In this document: positions 12,017-22,548 of the stretch, one piece after another
Layout of the letters: each line of letters opens with the position of its first letter
How positions within the stretch are numbered: the stretch's first letter is position 1
From: Hydractinia symbiolongicarpus
Taxonomy: Eukaryota; Cnidaria; Hydrozoa; Anthoathecata; Hydractiniidae
NCBI RefSeq assembly: GCF_029227915.1
Contig: NC_079877.1
Location: forward strand, 29,971,851-30,035,850
Length of the DNA: 64,000 nucleotides
Direction: 5' to 3'
The notes under the pieces: model-generated
The model's database searches: none
Seen by the model: the letters and a program-made list of their open reading frames with translations, nothing else
Told to the model about the DNA's origin: nothing
Translations under genes and position numbers: made by a program

Positions 12017-12401
12017 ACGAATCATACATGTCTGAAAAGTAGGTCGGATAAACGTTTTTATTTCCGCTTAACTATTTTGCCTAGAAAAATGCGCGAACGT
12101 TTAAAAAGGATGTATCACAAGTTTCGCTTGCATGCAGGACGGGATCGCTAAAACTGCTTGACTGTGCAGGTATTTCCGCCCACAATCAGGCAAAACTCTC
12201 TAAATTGATGAAAAGTCACGGGACGAATACACTTGCAATGGAATGGGCAGAGCTGGTTGGGTATCAACGTATTATTTTGCGTCACTTACTTATTTCAATA
12301 TTCCATATATTTTGGTCATTTTTGCATGTCATCTACTGCTTAAATACGTGTAAATACTATTTTCCTTGCACTGTCGTCCACATTATGTATTTGAAAAACC
12401 G

Positions 12402-12470
12402 GGCAGGATGGCCGAGCGGTCTAAGGCGCTGGTCACTTCGGTGACGCGAGTTCGAATCTCGCTCCTGTCA
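12402..12470 (+). pseudogene. tRNA-Leu without anticodon arm
   Basis: GGTGACGCG subtype, duplicate of 3073. Confidence 0.85.
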
Positions 12471-12982
12471 TCTTATATCGCATGACCGGAAATATCCTGG
12501 GACAGAGAATATTGATTACGCTTAAAAACTTCGTCCCGAGAAAGACGCAAATTTTAGAAAAAGTATAATTAACAAGTCTTTGTCGCATTGGGGAAAAATG
12601 TCACTTGTACCACTTGATTTTGCGGAAAATTTCGTTTATTTTTCGAAACAGAGATCTAAAGCGTTTAAACGACAGGAGATTTCGATTTACAGCTTGTTAA
12701 GAGCGATTGTCCGAATGAAACGTTCTTACAGTCATGTTCAACATATTTCTTGCTAATTGCATAATTTTTAACATTTAACCCACAAGAGTATAATTTTCGG
12801 CGTTTCGTTATTGTACCCACGCAATGTGAACTTGTCAAAGTTTACTTGTCAACGGACAGACTTAGGACTTCGGATCTTAGGTTAACTAGTTAGAACAAAA
12901 ACCTTCCTGCTAATGTCAGCATAACCCATTTTCGGTTTACTTGAACTTTTTTGTTACGGGGGATTTTATTTCTTAAAAAATA

Positions 12983-13065
12983 GGCATGATGGCCGAGCGG
13001 TCTAAAGGCGCTGGTTTTAGGCACCAGTCACTTCGGGGGCGCGAGCTCGAATCTCGCTCCCGTAA
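12983..13065 (+). pseudogene. tRNA-Leu(UAG), decayed
   Basis: GGCATGA/TCCCGTA acceptor; one extra A in the D loop makes it 83 nt; T loop CTCGAAT. Confidence 0.72.
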
Positions 13066-13450
13066 ACTAATCATACATGTTTAAAAAGTATGTCGAACAA
13101 ATGTTTTTATTTCAGCTTAACTATTTTGCCTAGAAAAAAGCGCGAACGTTTAAAAAGGATGTTTCACAAGTTTTGCTTGCATGCAGGACGGGATCACTAA
13201 AACTGCTTGACTGTGTAGGTAATTCCTCCCACAATCAGGCAAAACTACCTAAATTGATGAAAAGTCACGGGACGAATGCACTTGCAATGAAATGGGCAGT
13301 GCTGGTTGGGTATCAACGTATTATTTTGCGTCACTTACTTATTTGAATTTTTCATACATTTTGGTCATTTTTACATGTCATCTAGTGCTTAAATACGCGT
13401 AAATACTATTTTCTCTGCACGCTTGTCGACATTATGTATTTGAAAAACCG

Positions 13451-13519
13451 AGCAGGATGGCCGAGCGGTCTAAGGCGCTGGTCACTTCGGTGGCGCGAGT
13501 TCGAATCTCGCTCCTGTCT
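13451..13519 (+). pseudogene. tRNA-Leu without anticodon arm
   Basis: A-initial subtype as at 5637 and 8780. Confidence 0.82.
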
Positions 13520-14030
13520 TCTTATATCCCATGACCTGAAATATCCTGGGACAGAGAATATTGATTACGCTTAAAAACTTCGTCTCGAGAAAGACGCAAA
13601 TTTTAGAAAAAGTATAATTAACAAGTGTTTGTCGCATTGGGGAAAAATGTCACTTGTACCACTTGATTTTGCGGAAAATTTCGTTTATTTTTCGAAATAG
13701 AGATCTAAAGCGCTTAAACGACAGGAGATTTCGATTTACAGCTTGTTAAGAGCGATTGTCCGAATGAAACGTTCTTACAGTTATGTTCAACATATTTCTT
13801 GCTAATTGCATAATTTTTAACATTTAACCCACAAGAGTATAATTTTTGGCGTTTCGTTATTGTACCCACGCAATGTGAACTTGTCAAAGTTTACTTGTCA
13901 ACGGACAGACTTAGGACTTCGGATCTTAGGTTAATTAGTTAGAGCAAAAACTTTCCTGCTAATGTCAGCATAAGCCTTTTTTGGTTTACTTGAACATTTT
14001 TGGGACAGGGACTTTATATCTTAAAAAGTA

Positions 14031-14112
14031 TGCAGGATGGCCGAGCGGTCTAAGGCGCTGGTTTTAGGCACCAGTCACTTTGGTGGCGCGAGTTCGAATC
14101 TCGCTCCTGTCA
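14031..14112 (+). tRNA. tRNA-Leu(UAG), first base T
   Basis: T at position 1 breaks the first acceptor pair; the variable loop reads TTTG. Everything else is intact. Confidence 0.68.
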
Positions 14113-14497
14113 ACTAATCATACATGTCTGAAAAGTACGTCGGACAAACGTGTTTTTTTTTCGCTTAACTATTTTGCCTGGAAAAATGCGCGACGTTTAA
14201 AAAGGATGTATCACAAGTTTCGCTTGCATGCAGGACGAGATCCCTAAAACTGCTTGACTTTGCAGGTAATTCCGCCCACAATCAGGCAAAACTCTCTAAA
14301 TTGATGAAAAGTCACGGGACGAATACACTTGCAATGGAATGTGCAGAGCTGGTTGGGTACCAACGTATTATTTTGCGTCACTTACCTATATGAATTTTTC
14401 ATACATTTCGGTCATTTTTACATGTCATCTAGTGCTTAAATACTCGTAAATACTATTTTCTCTGCACGCTCGTCGACATTATGTATTTGAAAAACCG

Positions 14498-14579
14498 GGC
14501 AGGATGGCCGAGCGGTCTAAGGCGCTGGTTTAAGGCACCAGTCACTTCGGTGGCGCAAGTTCGAATCTCGCTCCTGTCA
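14498..14579 (+). tRNA. tRNA-Leu(AAG), weak T stem
   Basis: T stem GCAAG/CTCGC has one A-C mismatch; acceptor and anticodon arm are intact. Confidence 0.7.
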
Positions 14580-15090
14580 TCTTATATCGCATGACCGGAA
14601 ATGTCCTCGGACAGAGAATATTGATTACGCTTAAAAACTTCGTCCCCAGAAAGACGCAAATTTTAGAAAAAGTATAATTAATAAGTTTTTGTCGCATTGG
14701 GGAAAAATGTCACGTGTACCACTTGATTTTGCGGAAAATTGCGTTTATTTTTCGAAACAGAGATCTAAAGCGTTTAAACGACGGGAGATTCGGATTTACA
14801 GCTTGTTAAGAGCGATAGTCCGAATGAAACGGTCTTACAGTCATGTTCAACATTTTTCTTGATAATTGCATAATATTTAACATTTAGCCCACAAGAGTAT
14901 AATTTTCGGCGTTTCATTATTGTACCCACGCAATGTGAACTTGTCAAAGCTTACTTGTCAAGGGACAGACTTAGCACTTCGGATCTTAGGTTAATTGGTT
15001 AGAACAAAAACCTTCCTGCTAATGTCAGCATAAGCCATTTTTGGTTTACTTGAACTTTTTTGAGACGGGGATTTTATTTTTTAAAAAATA

Positions 15091-15172
15091 GGCATGATGG
15101 CCGAGCGGTATAAGGCGCTGGTTTTAGGCACCAGTCACTTCCGTGGCGCGAATTCCAATCTCGCTCCCGTGA
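15091..15172 (+). pseudogene. tRNA-Leu(UAG), decayed
   Basis: GGCATGA/TCCCGTG acceptor as at 30; T loop TTCCAAT destroys the B-box core. Confidence 0.75.
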
Positions 15173-15558
15173 ACTAATCATACATGATTAAAAAGTATAT
15201 CGAACAAACGTTTTTATTTCCGCTTAACTATTTTGCATAGAAATAAGCGCGAACGTTTAAAAAGGATGTTTCACAAGTTTCGCTTGCATGCAGGACGGGA
15301 TCACTAAAACTGCTTGACTGTGCAGGTAATTCCGCCCACAATCAGGCAAAACACTCTAAATTTATGAAAAGTCACGGGACGAATACACTTGCAATGGAAT
15401 GTGCAGACCTGGTTGGGTATCAACGTATTATTTTGCGTCACTTACTTATTTGAATTTTTCATACATTTCGGTCATTTTTACATGTCATCTAGTGCTTAAA
15501 TACGCGTAAATACTTTTTTGCTCTGCACGCTCGTCGACATTATGTATTTAAAAAACCG

Positions 15559-15640
15559 GGCAGGATGGCCGAGCGGTCTAAGGCGCTGGTTTAAGGCAAC
15601 AGTCACTTCGGTGGCGCGAGTTCGAATCTCGCTCCTGTCA
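15559..15640 (+). tRNA. tRNA-Leu(AAG), anticodon-stem mismatch
   Basis: Anticodon stem CTGGT/AACAG has one mismatch; the rest is intact. Confidence 0.7.
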
Positions 15641-16151
15641 TCTTATATCGCATGACCGGAAATGTCCTCGGAGAGAGAATATTGATTACGCTTAAAAACT
15701 TCGTCCCCAGAAAGACGCAAATTTTAGAAAAAGTATAATTAATAAGTTTTTGTCGCATTGGGGAAAAAGGTTACTTGTACCACTTGATTGTGCGGAAAAT
15801 TGCGTTTATTTTTCGAAACAGAGATCTAAAGCGTTTAAACGACAGGAGATTTGGATTTACAGCTTGTTAAGAGCGATAGTCCGAATGAAACGGTCTTACA
15901 GTCATGTTCAACATTTTTCTTGATAATTGCATAATATTTAACATTTAACCCACAAGAGTATAATTTTCAGCGTTTCGTTATTGTACCCACGCAATGTGAA
16001 CTTGTCAAAGTTTACTTGTCAAGGGACAGACTTAGGACTTCGGATCTTAGGTTAATTGGTTAGAGCAAAAACCTTCCTGCTAATGTCAGAATGAGCCATT
16101 TTTGGTTTACTTGAACTTTTTTGTGACGGGGATTTTATATCTTAAAAATAA

Positions 16152-16233
16152 GGCATGATGGCCGAGCGGTATAAGGCGCTGGTTTTAGGCACCAGTCACT
16201 TCCGTGGCGCGAATTCCAATCTCGCTCCCGTGA
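16152..16233 (+). pseudogene. tRNA-Leu(UAG), decayed
   Basis: Same type as 15091, with TTCCAAT in the T loop. Confidence 0.75.
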
Positions 16234-16618
16234 ACTAATCATACATGATTAAAAAGTATATCGAACAAACGTTTTTATTTCCGCTTAACTATTTTGCATA
16301 GAAAAAAGCGCGAACGTTTAAAAAGGATGTTTCACAAGTTTCGCTTGCATGCAGGACGGGATCGCTAAAACTGCTTGACTGTGCAGGTAATTCCGCCCAC
16401 AATCAGGCAAAACTCTCTAAATTGATGAAAAGTCACGGGACGAATACACTTGCAATGGAATGGGCAGAGCTGGTTGGGTATCAACGTATTATTTTGCGTC
16501 ACTTACTTATTTGAATTTTTCATACATTTCGATCATTTTTACATGTCATCTAGTGCTTAAATACGCGTAAATACTATTCTTTCTGCACGCTCGTCCACTT
16601 CATGTATTTGAAAAACCA

Positions 16619-16700
16619 GGCAGGATGGCCGAGCGGTCTAAGGCGCTGGTTTAAGGCACCAGTCACTTCGGTGGCGCTAGTTCGAATCTGGCTCCTGTCA
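16619..16700 (+). tRNA. tRNA-Leu(AAG), changed T stem
   Basis: T stem GCTAG/CTGGC: changes on both strands leave a U-G pair, so all five positions can still pair. Other arms are intact. Confidence 0.8.
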
Positions 16701-17208
16701 TCTTATATAGCATGTCCGGAAATTTCCTCGGACAGAGGATATTGATTGCGCTTAAAAACTTCGTCCCCAGAAAGACGCAAATATTAAAAAAGTTTAATTA
16801 ACTAGTTTTCGTCGCATTGGGGAAAAATGGCACTTGTCCACTTGATTTTGCGGAACATTTCGTTTATTTTTCGAAACAGAGATCTAAAGCGTTTAAACGA
16901 CAGGAGATTTGGATTTACAGCTTGTTAAGAGCGATAGTCCGAATGAAACGGTCTTACAGTCATGTTCAACATTTTTTTGATAATTGCATAATTTTTAACA
17001 TTTAACCCACAATAGTATAATTTTCGGCGTTTCATTGTTGTACCCACGCAATGTGAACTTGACAAGGCTTACTTGTTAGGGGACAGACCTAGGACTTCGG
17101 ATCTTATGTTAAGTGGTTAGAGCAAAAACCTTCCTGCTAATGTCAGAATAAGCCATTTTTGGTTTACTTGAACTTTTTTGGGACGGGGATTTTATATCTT
17201 AAAAACAA

Positions 17209-17290
17209 GGCAGGATGGCTGAGCGGTCTATGGCGCTGGTTTTAGGCACCAGACACTTCGGTGGCACGAGTTCGAATCTTGCTCCTGTCA
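17209..17290 (+). tRNA. tRNA-Leu(UAG), variant
   Basis: A box reads TGGCTGAGCGG, D loop ends TATGG, T stem ACGAG/CTTGC; related to the type at 2606. Confidence 0.62.
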
Positions 17291-17676
17291 ACTCATCATA
17301 CATGTCTGAAAAGTAGGTCGGACAAACGTTTTTATTTCCGCTTAACTATTTTGTCTTGAAAAATGCACGAACGTTTAAAAAGGATGTATCACAAGTTTCG
17401 CTTGCATGCAGGACGGGATCGCTAAAAGCTGCTTGACTGTGCAGGTAATTCCGCCCACAATCAGGCAAAACTCTCTAAATTGATGAAAAGTCACGGGACG
17501 AATACACTTGCAATGGAATGTGCAGAGCTGGTTGGGTATCAACGTATTATTTTGCGTCACTTACTTATTTGAATTTTTCATACATTTCGGTCATTTTTAC
17601 ATGTCACCTACTGCTTAAATGCGCGTAAATACTATTTTCCTTGCACTCTCGTCCACATTAGGTATTTGAAAAACCG

Positions 17677-17745
17677 GGCAGGGTGGCCAAGCGGTCTAAG
17701 GCGCTGGTAACTTCGGTGGCGCGAGTTCGAATCTCGCTCCTGTCA
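17677..17745 (+). pseudogene. tRNA-Leu without anticodon arm
   Basis: Last deleted-arm copy before the Polinton: GGCAGGG acceptor, CCAAGCGG A box, and GGTAACTTC in the variable arm. Confidence 0.82.
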
Positions 17746-17974
17746 TCTTATATCGCATGACCGGAAATATCCTGGGACAGAGAATATTGATTACGCTTAA
17801 AAACTTCGTCCCGAGAAAGACGCAAATTTTAGAAAAAGTATAAATACCAAGTCTTTGTCGCATTGGGGAAAAATGTCACTTGTACCACTCGATTTTGCGG
17901 AAAATTTTGTTTATTTTTCGAATCAGAGATCTAAAGCGTTAAAAGACAGGAGATTTGGATTTACAGCTTTTTAA

Positions 17975-17980
17975 GAGCGA
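17975..17980. repeat. Left target-site duplication of the Polinton
   Basis: GAGCGA before the left end matches GAGTGA after the right end with one change. It may be 5 bp with perfect termini or 6 bp if one terminal A is shared. Six-bp duplications are characteristic of Polintons. Confidence 0.75.
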
Positions 17981-18298
17981 GAGATAGGGAAATGCCGATG
18001 TTGGTGCAAATCCGTTAGCACTTTACCAATTTACGTCAAATCATGGATCATACCCGTTAAATCAACGATAGAAGAGTCCATAAAATTCGTTAGCACTTTA
18101 CCATTTTACTTCAGAAGAATAGATCATATCCGTTAAATCAACGATAGAAGAATTTCTGTCTCCCCACCCCATCCCCCCCCCAATCCCCGCCGTGTCCCCC
18201 CACCCCCTGGGCCCCCACCCCCCCAACCCTGCCGTGTCCCCCCATTACAGTGATAGGATTCAACTGTGTCTATAATGGCCCCTAGCGTACGTAGTAAT
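17980..18298. repeat. Left terminal inverted repeat of the Polinton
   Basis: Matches the reverse complement of 32948-33245 over about 300 bp. The outer part holds two copies of a 75-bp direct repeat (from 18013 and 18088) containing CGTTAGCACTTTACC and CGTTAAATCAACGATAGAAG. The middle is a C-rich tract (about 18160-18245). The inner part is unique and ends at GTAGTAAT. An open frame across it on the minus strand is a by-product of the C-rich tract. Confidence 0.93.
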
Positions 18299-18372
18299 GC
18301 TATCAATGATAATAAAACATAAATTCTCAAATAACAACACGCAAGCAGTTTTTGTTATATAATTAAAACATC

Positions 18373-18519
18373 TGTCAATCAAACGCTTATAACAATAGGA
18401 TTTTACATACCAGAAGGTTGTTTACATAAGAAAAAGTCAAAACGAAAGTAGCCGTTGATAAGGATATTTGGTATGTAAGGAATGCATTGTTCTCTATTGT
18501 TATTCTGGTTTGATTGACA
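18373..18519. repeat. Nested imperfect inverted repeat
   Basis: 18373-18398 is a near-perfect inverse of 18494-18519 (TGTCAATCAAAC versus GTTTGATTGACA). Inside it TTACATACC (18403) faces GGTATGTAA (18470). The remaining spacer between the left inverted repeat and the first gene (18299-18537) shows nothing else. Could be a small non-autonomous element or a structural DNA element of the Polinton end. Confidence 0.65.
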
Positions 18520-18537
18520 TTTAATTGACGTCATTCT

Positions 18538-19680
18538 TTATCTAAACAAATACCATATGAAATAACCTGTTGTCATAGCCATCACAAGAGCGATCTTCTC
18601 ATCTTCGTATGTAGGAGTTTTATCAGGAGTATCTTTGTGGTAGGGCACAGTAATATGCTGATCGGTAATGTGTTTATTAGGAATAGGCACAGTAATATGT
18701 TTATCAGGAATCTTTTTATTTGATTCAGCTGTTTTTTCAATCACATTGACTTTTCGATTAATCCCAATCTTGTTGTTGTAACCTACCACCCCTGTTTTAA
18801 TTTTGAGATTCATGTCACTAGGTAACATATAAATGCCTTGTCCAACCGAATAATCAACCTTACTTGAAGCGTAGTTTAACGTATCCTGATAACGTTTAAT
18901 GTCCTCCTGAATATCAACTCTACGGTTAACAATGTCTTCAAGGTTGTTCATAAAAACTCTTTGAGCCGTCAAAGCGCTAGAATCATTACCCAAGATAGAA
19001 GAACGGGCTGAGGCTTGCAAACTAAGAACAAGATAAGCATACGCCCTAACACTGCTCGAAATCCTTACAAGGCCTGTTTTTCTAAAGCCATTAGATTTTT
19101 CCACAATCCATCGTGTCATGGAGTCGTCTGTGAAATAACTCAAGCCCGGAGTTGGATAGTTTTTACGTCTTTTTTGATATGAGCTGAAAAAGTATTGACC
19201 TCTGTATTTCATAGGATTAGAATCAACGTCATATTCACCACATATTTTTAGAAATTCTTCGTTTGAATAAGGATTGTCATATTGATTAAAACTATCTTCA
19301 AAAGGTAGAGGTGTCTGCAAGCGCTTAATGATTCGTCTAATGTGATAATAGACTTGAAAACGATATACCGATCTGATCATAGATCTACCTTCTTTCAGGT
19401 GTTCGGAACTGACTCCACAAGCACTTGAAGCACACCAAGTGGCAAAATTGAGTTGGGTTTGCCATAATTTAAACGGTTGTTCATTCCAAATTTTCATACG
19501 TTGTTCGTTTTGATTCAGTTCGTAATTGGTAAAAATATTAGGAAAGACAGCAGGAAAAGAGCCATTTTCGGAGACAATAATGGTCTGTTTGTATAGATCC
19601 TTCCCATCCAATATCTGAAGGTCCAGTCCTCCATTTGGCTTATAGGCCGCATTTGAGTTGTATTTGAAAATGCTATCCAT
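18538..19680 (-). CDS. Conserved Polinton protein with C-terminal membrane anchor
   Basis: 380 residues from the first ATG at 19680. The same frame extends eight codons upstream to a GTG at 19704, where relatives may start, so the ancestral start could be mutated. No known catalytic motif. A central tryptophan- and cysteine-bearing stretch (WCASSACGVS) precedes a long basic and aromatic region. Near the C-terminus a polar linker repeats KHITVP-like segments and is followed by a hydrophobic helix (IALVMAMTTGYFIWYLF). I recognise the type from cnidarian Polintons but know no function; next to the capsid genes, a virion or virion-membrane role is plausible. It is transcribed away from the minor capsid gene across a gap of under 40 bp, so the two share a divergent promoter. 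Confidence 0.75.
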   Translation of the reverse strand: MDSIFKYNSNAAYKPNGGLDLQILDGKDLYKQTIIVSENGSFPAVFPNIFTNYELNQNEQRMKIWNEQPFKLWQTQLNFATWCASSACGVSSEHLKEGRSMIRSVYRFQVYYHIRRIIKRLQTPLPFEDSFNQYDNPYSNEEFLKICGEYDVDSNPMKYRGQYFFSSYQKRRKNYPTPGLSYFTDDSMTRWIVEKSNGFRKTGLVRISSSVRAYAYLVLSLQASARSSILGNDSSALTAQRVFMNNLEDIVNRRVDIQEDIKRYQDTLNYASSKVDYSVGQGIYMLPSDMNLKIKTGVVGYNNKIGINRKVNVIEKTAESNKKIPDKHITVPIPNKHITDQHITVPYHKDTPDKTPTYEDEKIALVMAMTTGYFIWYLFR

Positions 19681-19718
19681 TCTTTTTGATTTAAATAATT
19701 CCACTCTCTAATATAAGA

Positions 19719-20279
19719 ATGTATATCACAATAAATGACGTAAATAGTGAAAAGACAATCTATTTGTATCACCCAATCACCAACCCACATGGTACAAAAA
19801 AAGTTGCGATCATGGAGACGATTTCGGACAATGTTACATATGAAATCACAGCCCCACTAAAAGTGACCATTGGAAAAGACAAAAAGTTGCTACCGAAAGG
19901 AAAATACATTGGCAGGGAGTTGAACGCATCTTTAGCGGGTGATGTCACATCCACACCATTAATCAAAGACCCTCGAGTAATCAAAAAAAATAAGCTAACC
20001 AACATAACAGAACTACATTTCAATCTGAATGAATTGGATAATACATTAAATCTTAAAAATGGTAGATATAGCAACACCATACTCACATATAATATATCTG
20101 AGTATGGTGATGTTACACATATTGAGCCTAAAAACCCACAATATAAGAAACTAAAGAATGGTTTCCTTCAATCACTTACTTTGAAAATAACCGATCAAAA
20201 TGGAGATCTGATAAAAGATAGTCTGGGAACAACAGTTGTCCTTCACATAAGAGAGACAGCAGACAATAGGTTTGAATAA
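19719..20279 (+). CDS. Probable minor capsid (penton-like) protein
   Basis: 186 residues, ATG start. Beta-rich with no membrane segment. The C-terminal part has the alternating hydrophobic pattern around TDQNGDLIKDSLGTTVVLHI that I associate with the single-jelly-roll minor capsid protein of Polintons and adintoviruses. In virions that protein forms the pentameric vertices. It is first in a + strand run with the major capsid protein (71-bp gap) and the packaging ATPase, the expected morphogenesis cluster. The frame is intact. The assignment rests on position and fold-like pattern, not on a catalytic motif, so a structure prediction would settle it. Confidence 0.65.
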   Translation: MYITINDVNSEKTIYLYHPITNPHGTKKVAIMETISDNVTYEITAPLKVTIGKDKKLLPKGKYIGRELNASLAGDVTSTPLIKDPRVIKKNKLTNITELHFNLNELDNTLNLKNGRYSNTILTYNISEYGDVTHIEPKNPQYKKLKNGFLQSLTLKITDQNGDLIKDSLGTTVVLHIRETADNRFE

Positions 20280-20350
20280 AAGGTCATAGGTCTAATGAAG
20301 TATACGCTAACTGAGATAAAAGTAAAAATAAAATAAAAGTAATAACAAAC

Positions 20351-21671
20351 ATGGAATACGGAAAAAGGTTAAATCCTGAACGTTCTCTTAGAACTGCTCA
20401 TGGTGTAAAAGGATCACACCAAAAAGTAATTGTGACACACAATCCAAGTGACATTGATCAAAACCAGTTGCTTTTGATTAGGTTTCCTAATTTAGGTAGC
20501 GATGATGTTATTGTTCCAGGTACTTCAAAACTAAGTTTCGACGTTGAACTCGAGTCAAAAGCCGACACGAAAAGAACATTGGTCTCTAATATTGGAAGAG
20601 CGATTGTAAAAAAGTTGGCCATCAAGTTTGAGGGTACCGAGATTTTGAGCATTGATGACTTTGATCTTTTCGGATGCTACAGAGATTTATGGCTAACCAA
20701 GTATGAAAAGAGAAATGCAATCAGACAAGGCATCATATCCAATGATGGGTGTACGAAAAACTGTATGAAATTGAGGGTAAGCGCTTCGGATAAAGACGCA
20801 TCCGATGTCTCAGACAAAGCCATTGCTGATGCATACAAAAACAAGTTCACCATACAACTAGATTTTGAAATGTTAGATAGCACGATTCCATATTATCAAG
20901 CTGGATTAGGGAATAGGTTATTTTATGAGATCACATTCAATAATTATGACAGGGTTGTATTATCAACTCCAACCAAACCTTCCGGTTCTGCCACGGCACC
21001 AGCACCGGACGCTAAATACAAAATAACTAACATATCTCTCGAATATGAGATTGTGACACAACCAACCTTAGCCAGATTCATTTTAAATGAATACGAAAAC
21101 ATGGCTTTACTTATACGATAGGTTTTTGAGACATAGACAAATTAGAGTGGATAAGTCGGACACAACGTGGAACTGGTCATTCAATACACCTTGTAAATCT
21201 TTGAAGGGTATATTGGTTTTGTTTGAAGACGAACAAGCCTACAAACGAGATACCGGTAAGTTCCACAATCCGAAAATTAAAAAGGTATCCGCCATAGTAG
21301 AGGGTAAGCCTAACCAACTTTTTGCTCAAGGTATGCAGCCGTTTGAACATTACAATGAAATTTGTAAGTATTTTGCCGAGGGTAAACCAAAGGATGTCAA
21401 TGCCAGCGAAATCAAAAAACATCTGCAATTACATGATGTAAAAGTCTCCGATTACTTAACTAACAAATATGCTCTATGGTTAGATTTCAGAACCATAGGT
21501 GAAAACTCCCTGCATGGGACCGGTCGACGGATTGAAAATGCAAGTGAGGGAATCACCCTACAAATTGAAAAGACAGCAGAAACCGCAGGATCCTTAAACG
21601 CCTATATATATCTAATCATGAACGCTCAACTAAACATTCAAATCGGTGAAATTATGGATGTACTTTATTAA
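20351..21671 (+). pseudogene. Major capsid protein (double jelly roll), one frame change
   Basis: Two overlapping frames, 20351-21121 and 21087-21671, together cover about 440 residues of a Polinton major capsid protein. The first ends with the LNEYENMALL segment typical of these proteins; the second carries LWLDFRT and NSLHGTGRR, also characteristic. The reading frame changes by one base at about 21110. The double jelly-roll protein forms the hexameric capsomers of the predicted icosahedral virion. Seven bases separate its stop from the ATPase start. Either the copy is dead for capsid formation or the indel is an assembly error; the sequence on both sides is otherwise well preserved. Confidence 0.85.
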
Positions 21672-21677
21672 GATAGA

Positions 21678-22289
21678 ATGGCGAAAAACACACTTTACAT
21701 GAAAGAGCCCCACACAGCATTATTCGTTGGTCCTACGGGATGCGGAAAATCCAAACGTGTTGTAAAATTATTAGAGAATGAATACTTTGATCACTTCGAT
21801 TTAATCGTGATTATATGCCCAACATTAAGATGGAATAAAACATATAGGGACCGAAAATGGTTTTGGAACGACAGATATGTGATTCTAATTGAGCCGGGAG
21901 GTATGTTATATGAATGGATTCGAAAGATGACGGATTTCTGTGCCGGATACAAAACCTTATTTCTGATCGACAATATCATCGCAGATGAGAAACTAGACAA
22001 AAAGAGACAGCCATTGCTAGGGTTGGCCATTAGCGGACGACATCGAAACCACACTATGTGGCTACTTACACAATCATACACCGCTATACCAAAAAATTTG
22101 CGAAGGCAAGCTAAAATGTTATATGTGTGGTATCCAAAAGACAGACAAGATCTCGCAACTATTCATGAAGAGAATGATGTCATTGAATCACGATCAGAGA
22201 TACAGACGGTTAAGGAAAGGCTAAAAGATGGCAAATACACACATTTAGTCATGAGAATGGAACATCCAAGAACTTACGTGATTTGCTAG
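21678..22289 (+). CDS. FtsK/HerA-type genome-packaging ATPase
   Basis: 203 residues, intact. Walker A GPTGCGKS at residues 18-25, a hydrophobic Walker B-like strand LFLIDN at 94-99, and a polar sensor-like WLLTQSY near 135. Compact size and motif order match Polinton/adintovirus packaging ATPases of the A32/HerA lineage, which pump DNA into the capsid. It directly follows the major capsid gene. Acidic residues after the Walker B aspartate are replaced by Asn-Ile-Ile, so the catalytic base may be a later residue. Confidence 0.9.
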   Translation: MAKNTLYMKEPHTALFVGPTGCGKSKRVVKLLENEYFDHFDLIVIICPTLRWNKTYRDRKWFWNDRYVILIEPGGMLYEWIRKMTDFCAGYKTLFLIDNIIADEKLDKKRQPLLGLAISGRHRNHTMWLLTQSYTAIPKNLRRQAKMLYVWYPKDRQDLATIHEENDVIESRSEIQTVKERLKDGKYTHLVMRMEHPRTYVIC

Positions 22290-22300
22290 ATTTGACGTTT

Positions 22301-22327
22301 TTTTGTTACAAGACTCTTGTAACAAAA
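22301..22327. terminator. Perfect TGTTAC/GTAACA hairpin after the ATPase gene
   Basis: A 12-bp perfect stem (TTTTGTTACAAG and its complement) around a 3-base loop, 12 bases after the ATPase stop. Similar hairpins occur at 24223, 28364 and 28992. Role in transcript ending or processing is inferred. Confidence 0.55.
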
Positions 22328-22350
22328 GTATAAGAAGAATCTAACAGATC

Positions 22351-22445
22351 TACAGGACTCCTATAGATTTCTTGAAATCTCCTATAAGACTCCTATAGAT
22401 TTCTTGAAATCTCCTATAAGACTCCTATAAGACTCCTATAAGACT
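22351..22445 (+). repeat. Short direct repeats after the ATPase gene
   Basis: Two copies of a 32-bp unit made of ACTCCTATAGATTTCTTG and AAATCTCCTATAAG, then further ACTCCTATAAG copies. Each unit contains the small inverted repeat GATTTCTTGAAATC. The stretch 22328-22587 holds no gene and ends in a run of CTAGTA palindromes (22549-22581). Confidence 0.75.
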
Positions 22446-22548
22446 ACTGTACAGCAAATTACAGCAGATTTTTAGAAATGTACAAGAAGATATAAGAAAA
22501 TTACAACAGATCTAACAAAATGATAGAATATATCAGTTTCATAATAGT

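Larger units (their letters stand above)
10420..12980 (+). repeat. Large duplication of 1091-3651
   Basis: Five consecutive tRNA loci at 1091, 1559, 2138, 2606 and 3073 reappear at 10420, 10888, 11467, 11935 and 12402, each offset by exactly 9,329 bp and with the same variant types. Similarity breaks at the next locus (3654 versus 12983), where acceptor type differs. This is a mosaic copy of a 2.5-kb block. Confidence 0.75.
1..17979 (+). repeat. tRNA-Leu tandem array, part 1
   Basis: Head-to-tail units of about 1,060 bp, each normally holding two tRNA-Leu genes on the + strand. Between the genes lie two non-coding spacer types of about 385 and 510 bp that recur in every unit. The first spacer starts right after the UAG gene; the second follows the AAG gene and ends in a TATA-like stretch before the next UAG gene. 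Short open frames in the spacers have different ends in different copies and I do not regard them as genes. This part holds 35 loci, including all 11 anticodon-arm-deleted copies, and is more scrambled than part 2. It continues past the left edge and stops at the Polinton target duplication. Confidence 0.93.

Noticed and set aside
16817-17005. Spacer frame with YFSKQRSKAFKRQEIWIYSLL
   Set aside because: The segment recurs in most units but its ends and frame vary and many copies carry stops; it also forms the false N-terminus of the LINE frames at 36250 and 42989.
18133-18330. 65-residue Gly-rich minus-strand frame in the left inverted repeat, and its mirror at 32934
   Set aside because: It is produced by the C/G-rich tract of the terminal repeat and has no sign of selection.
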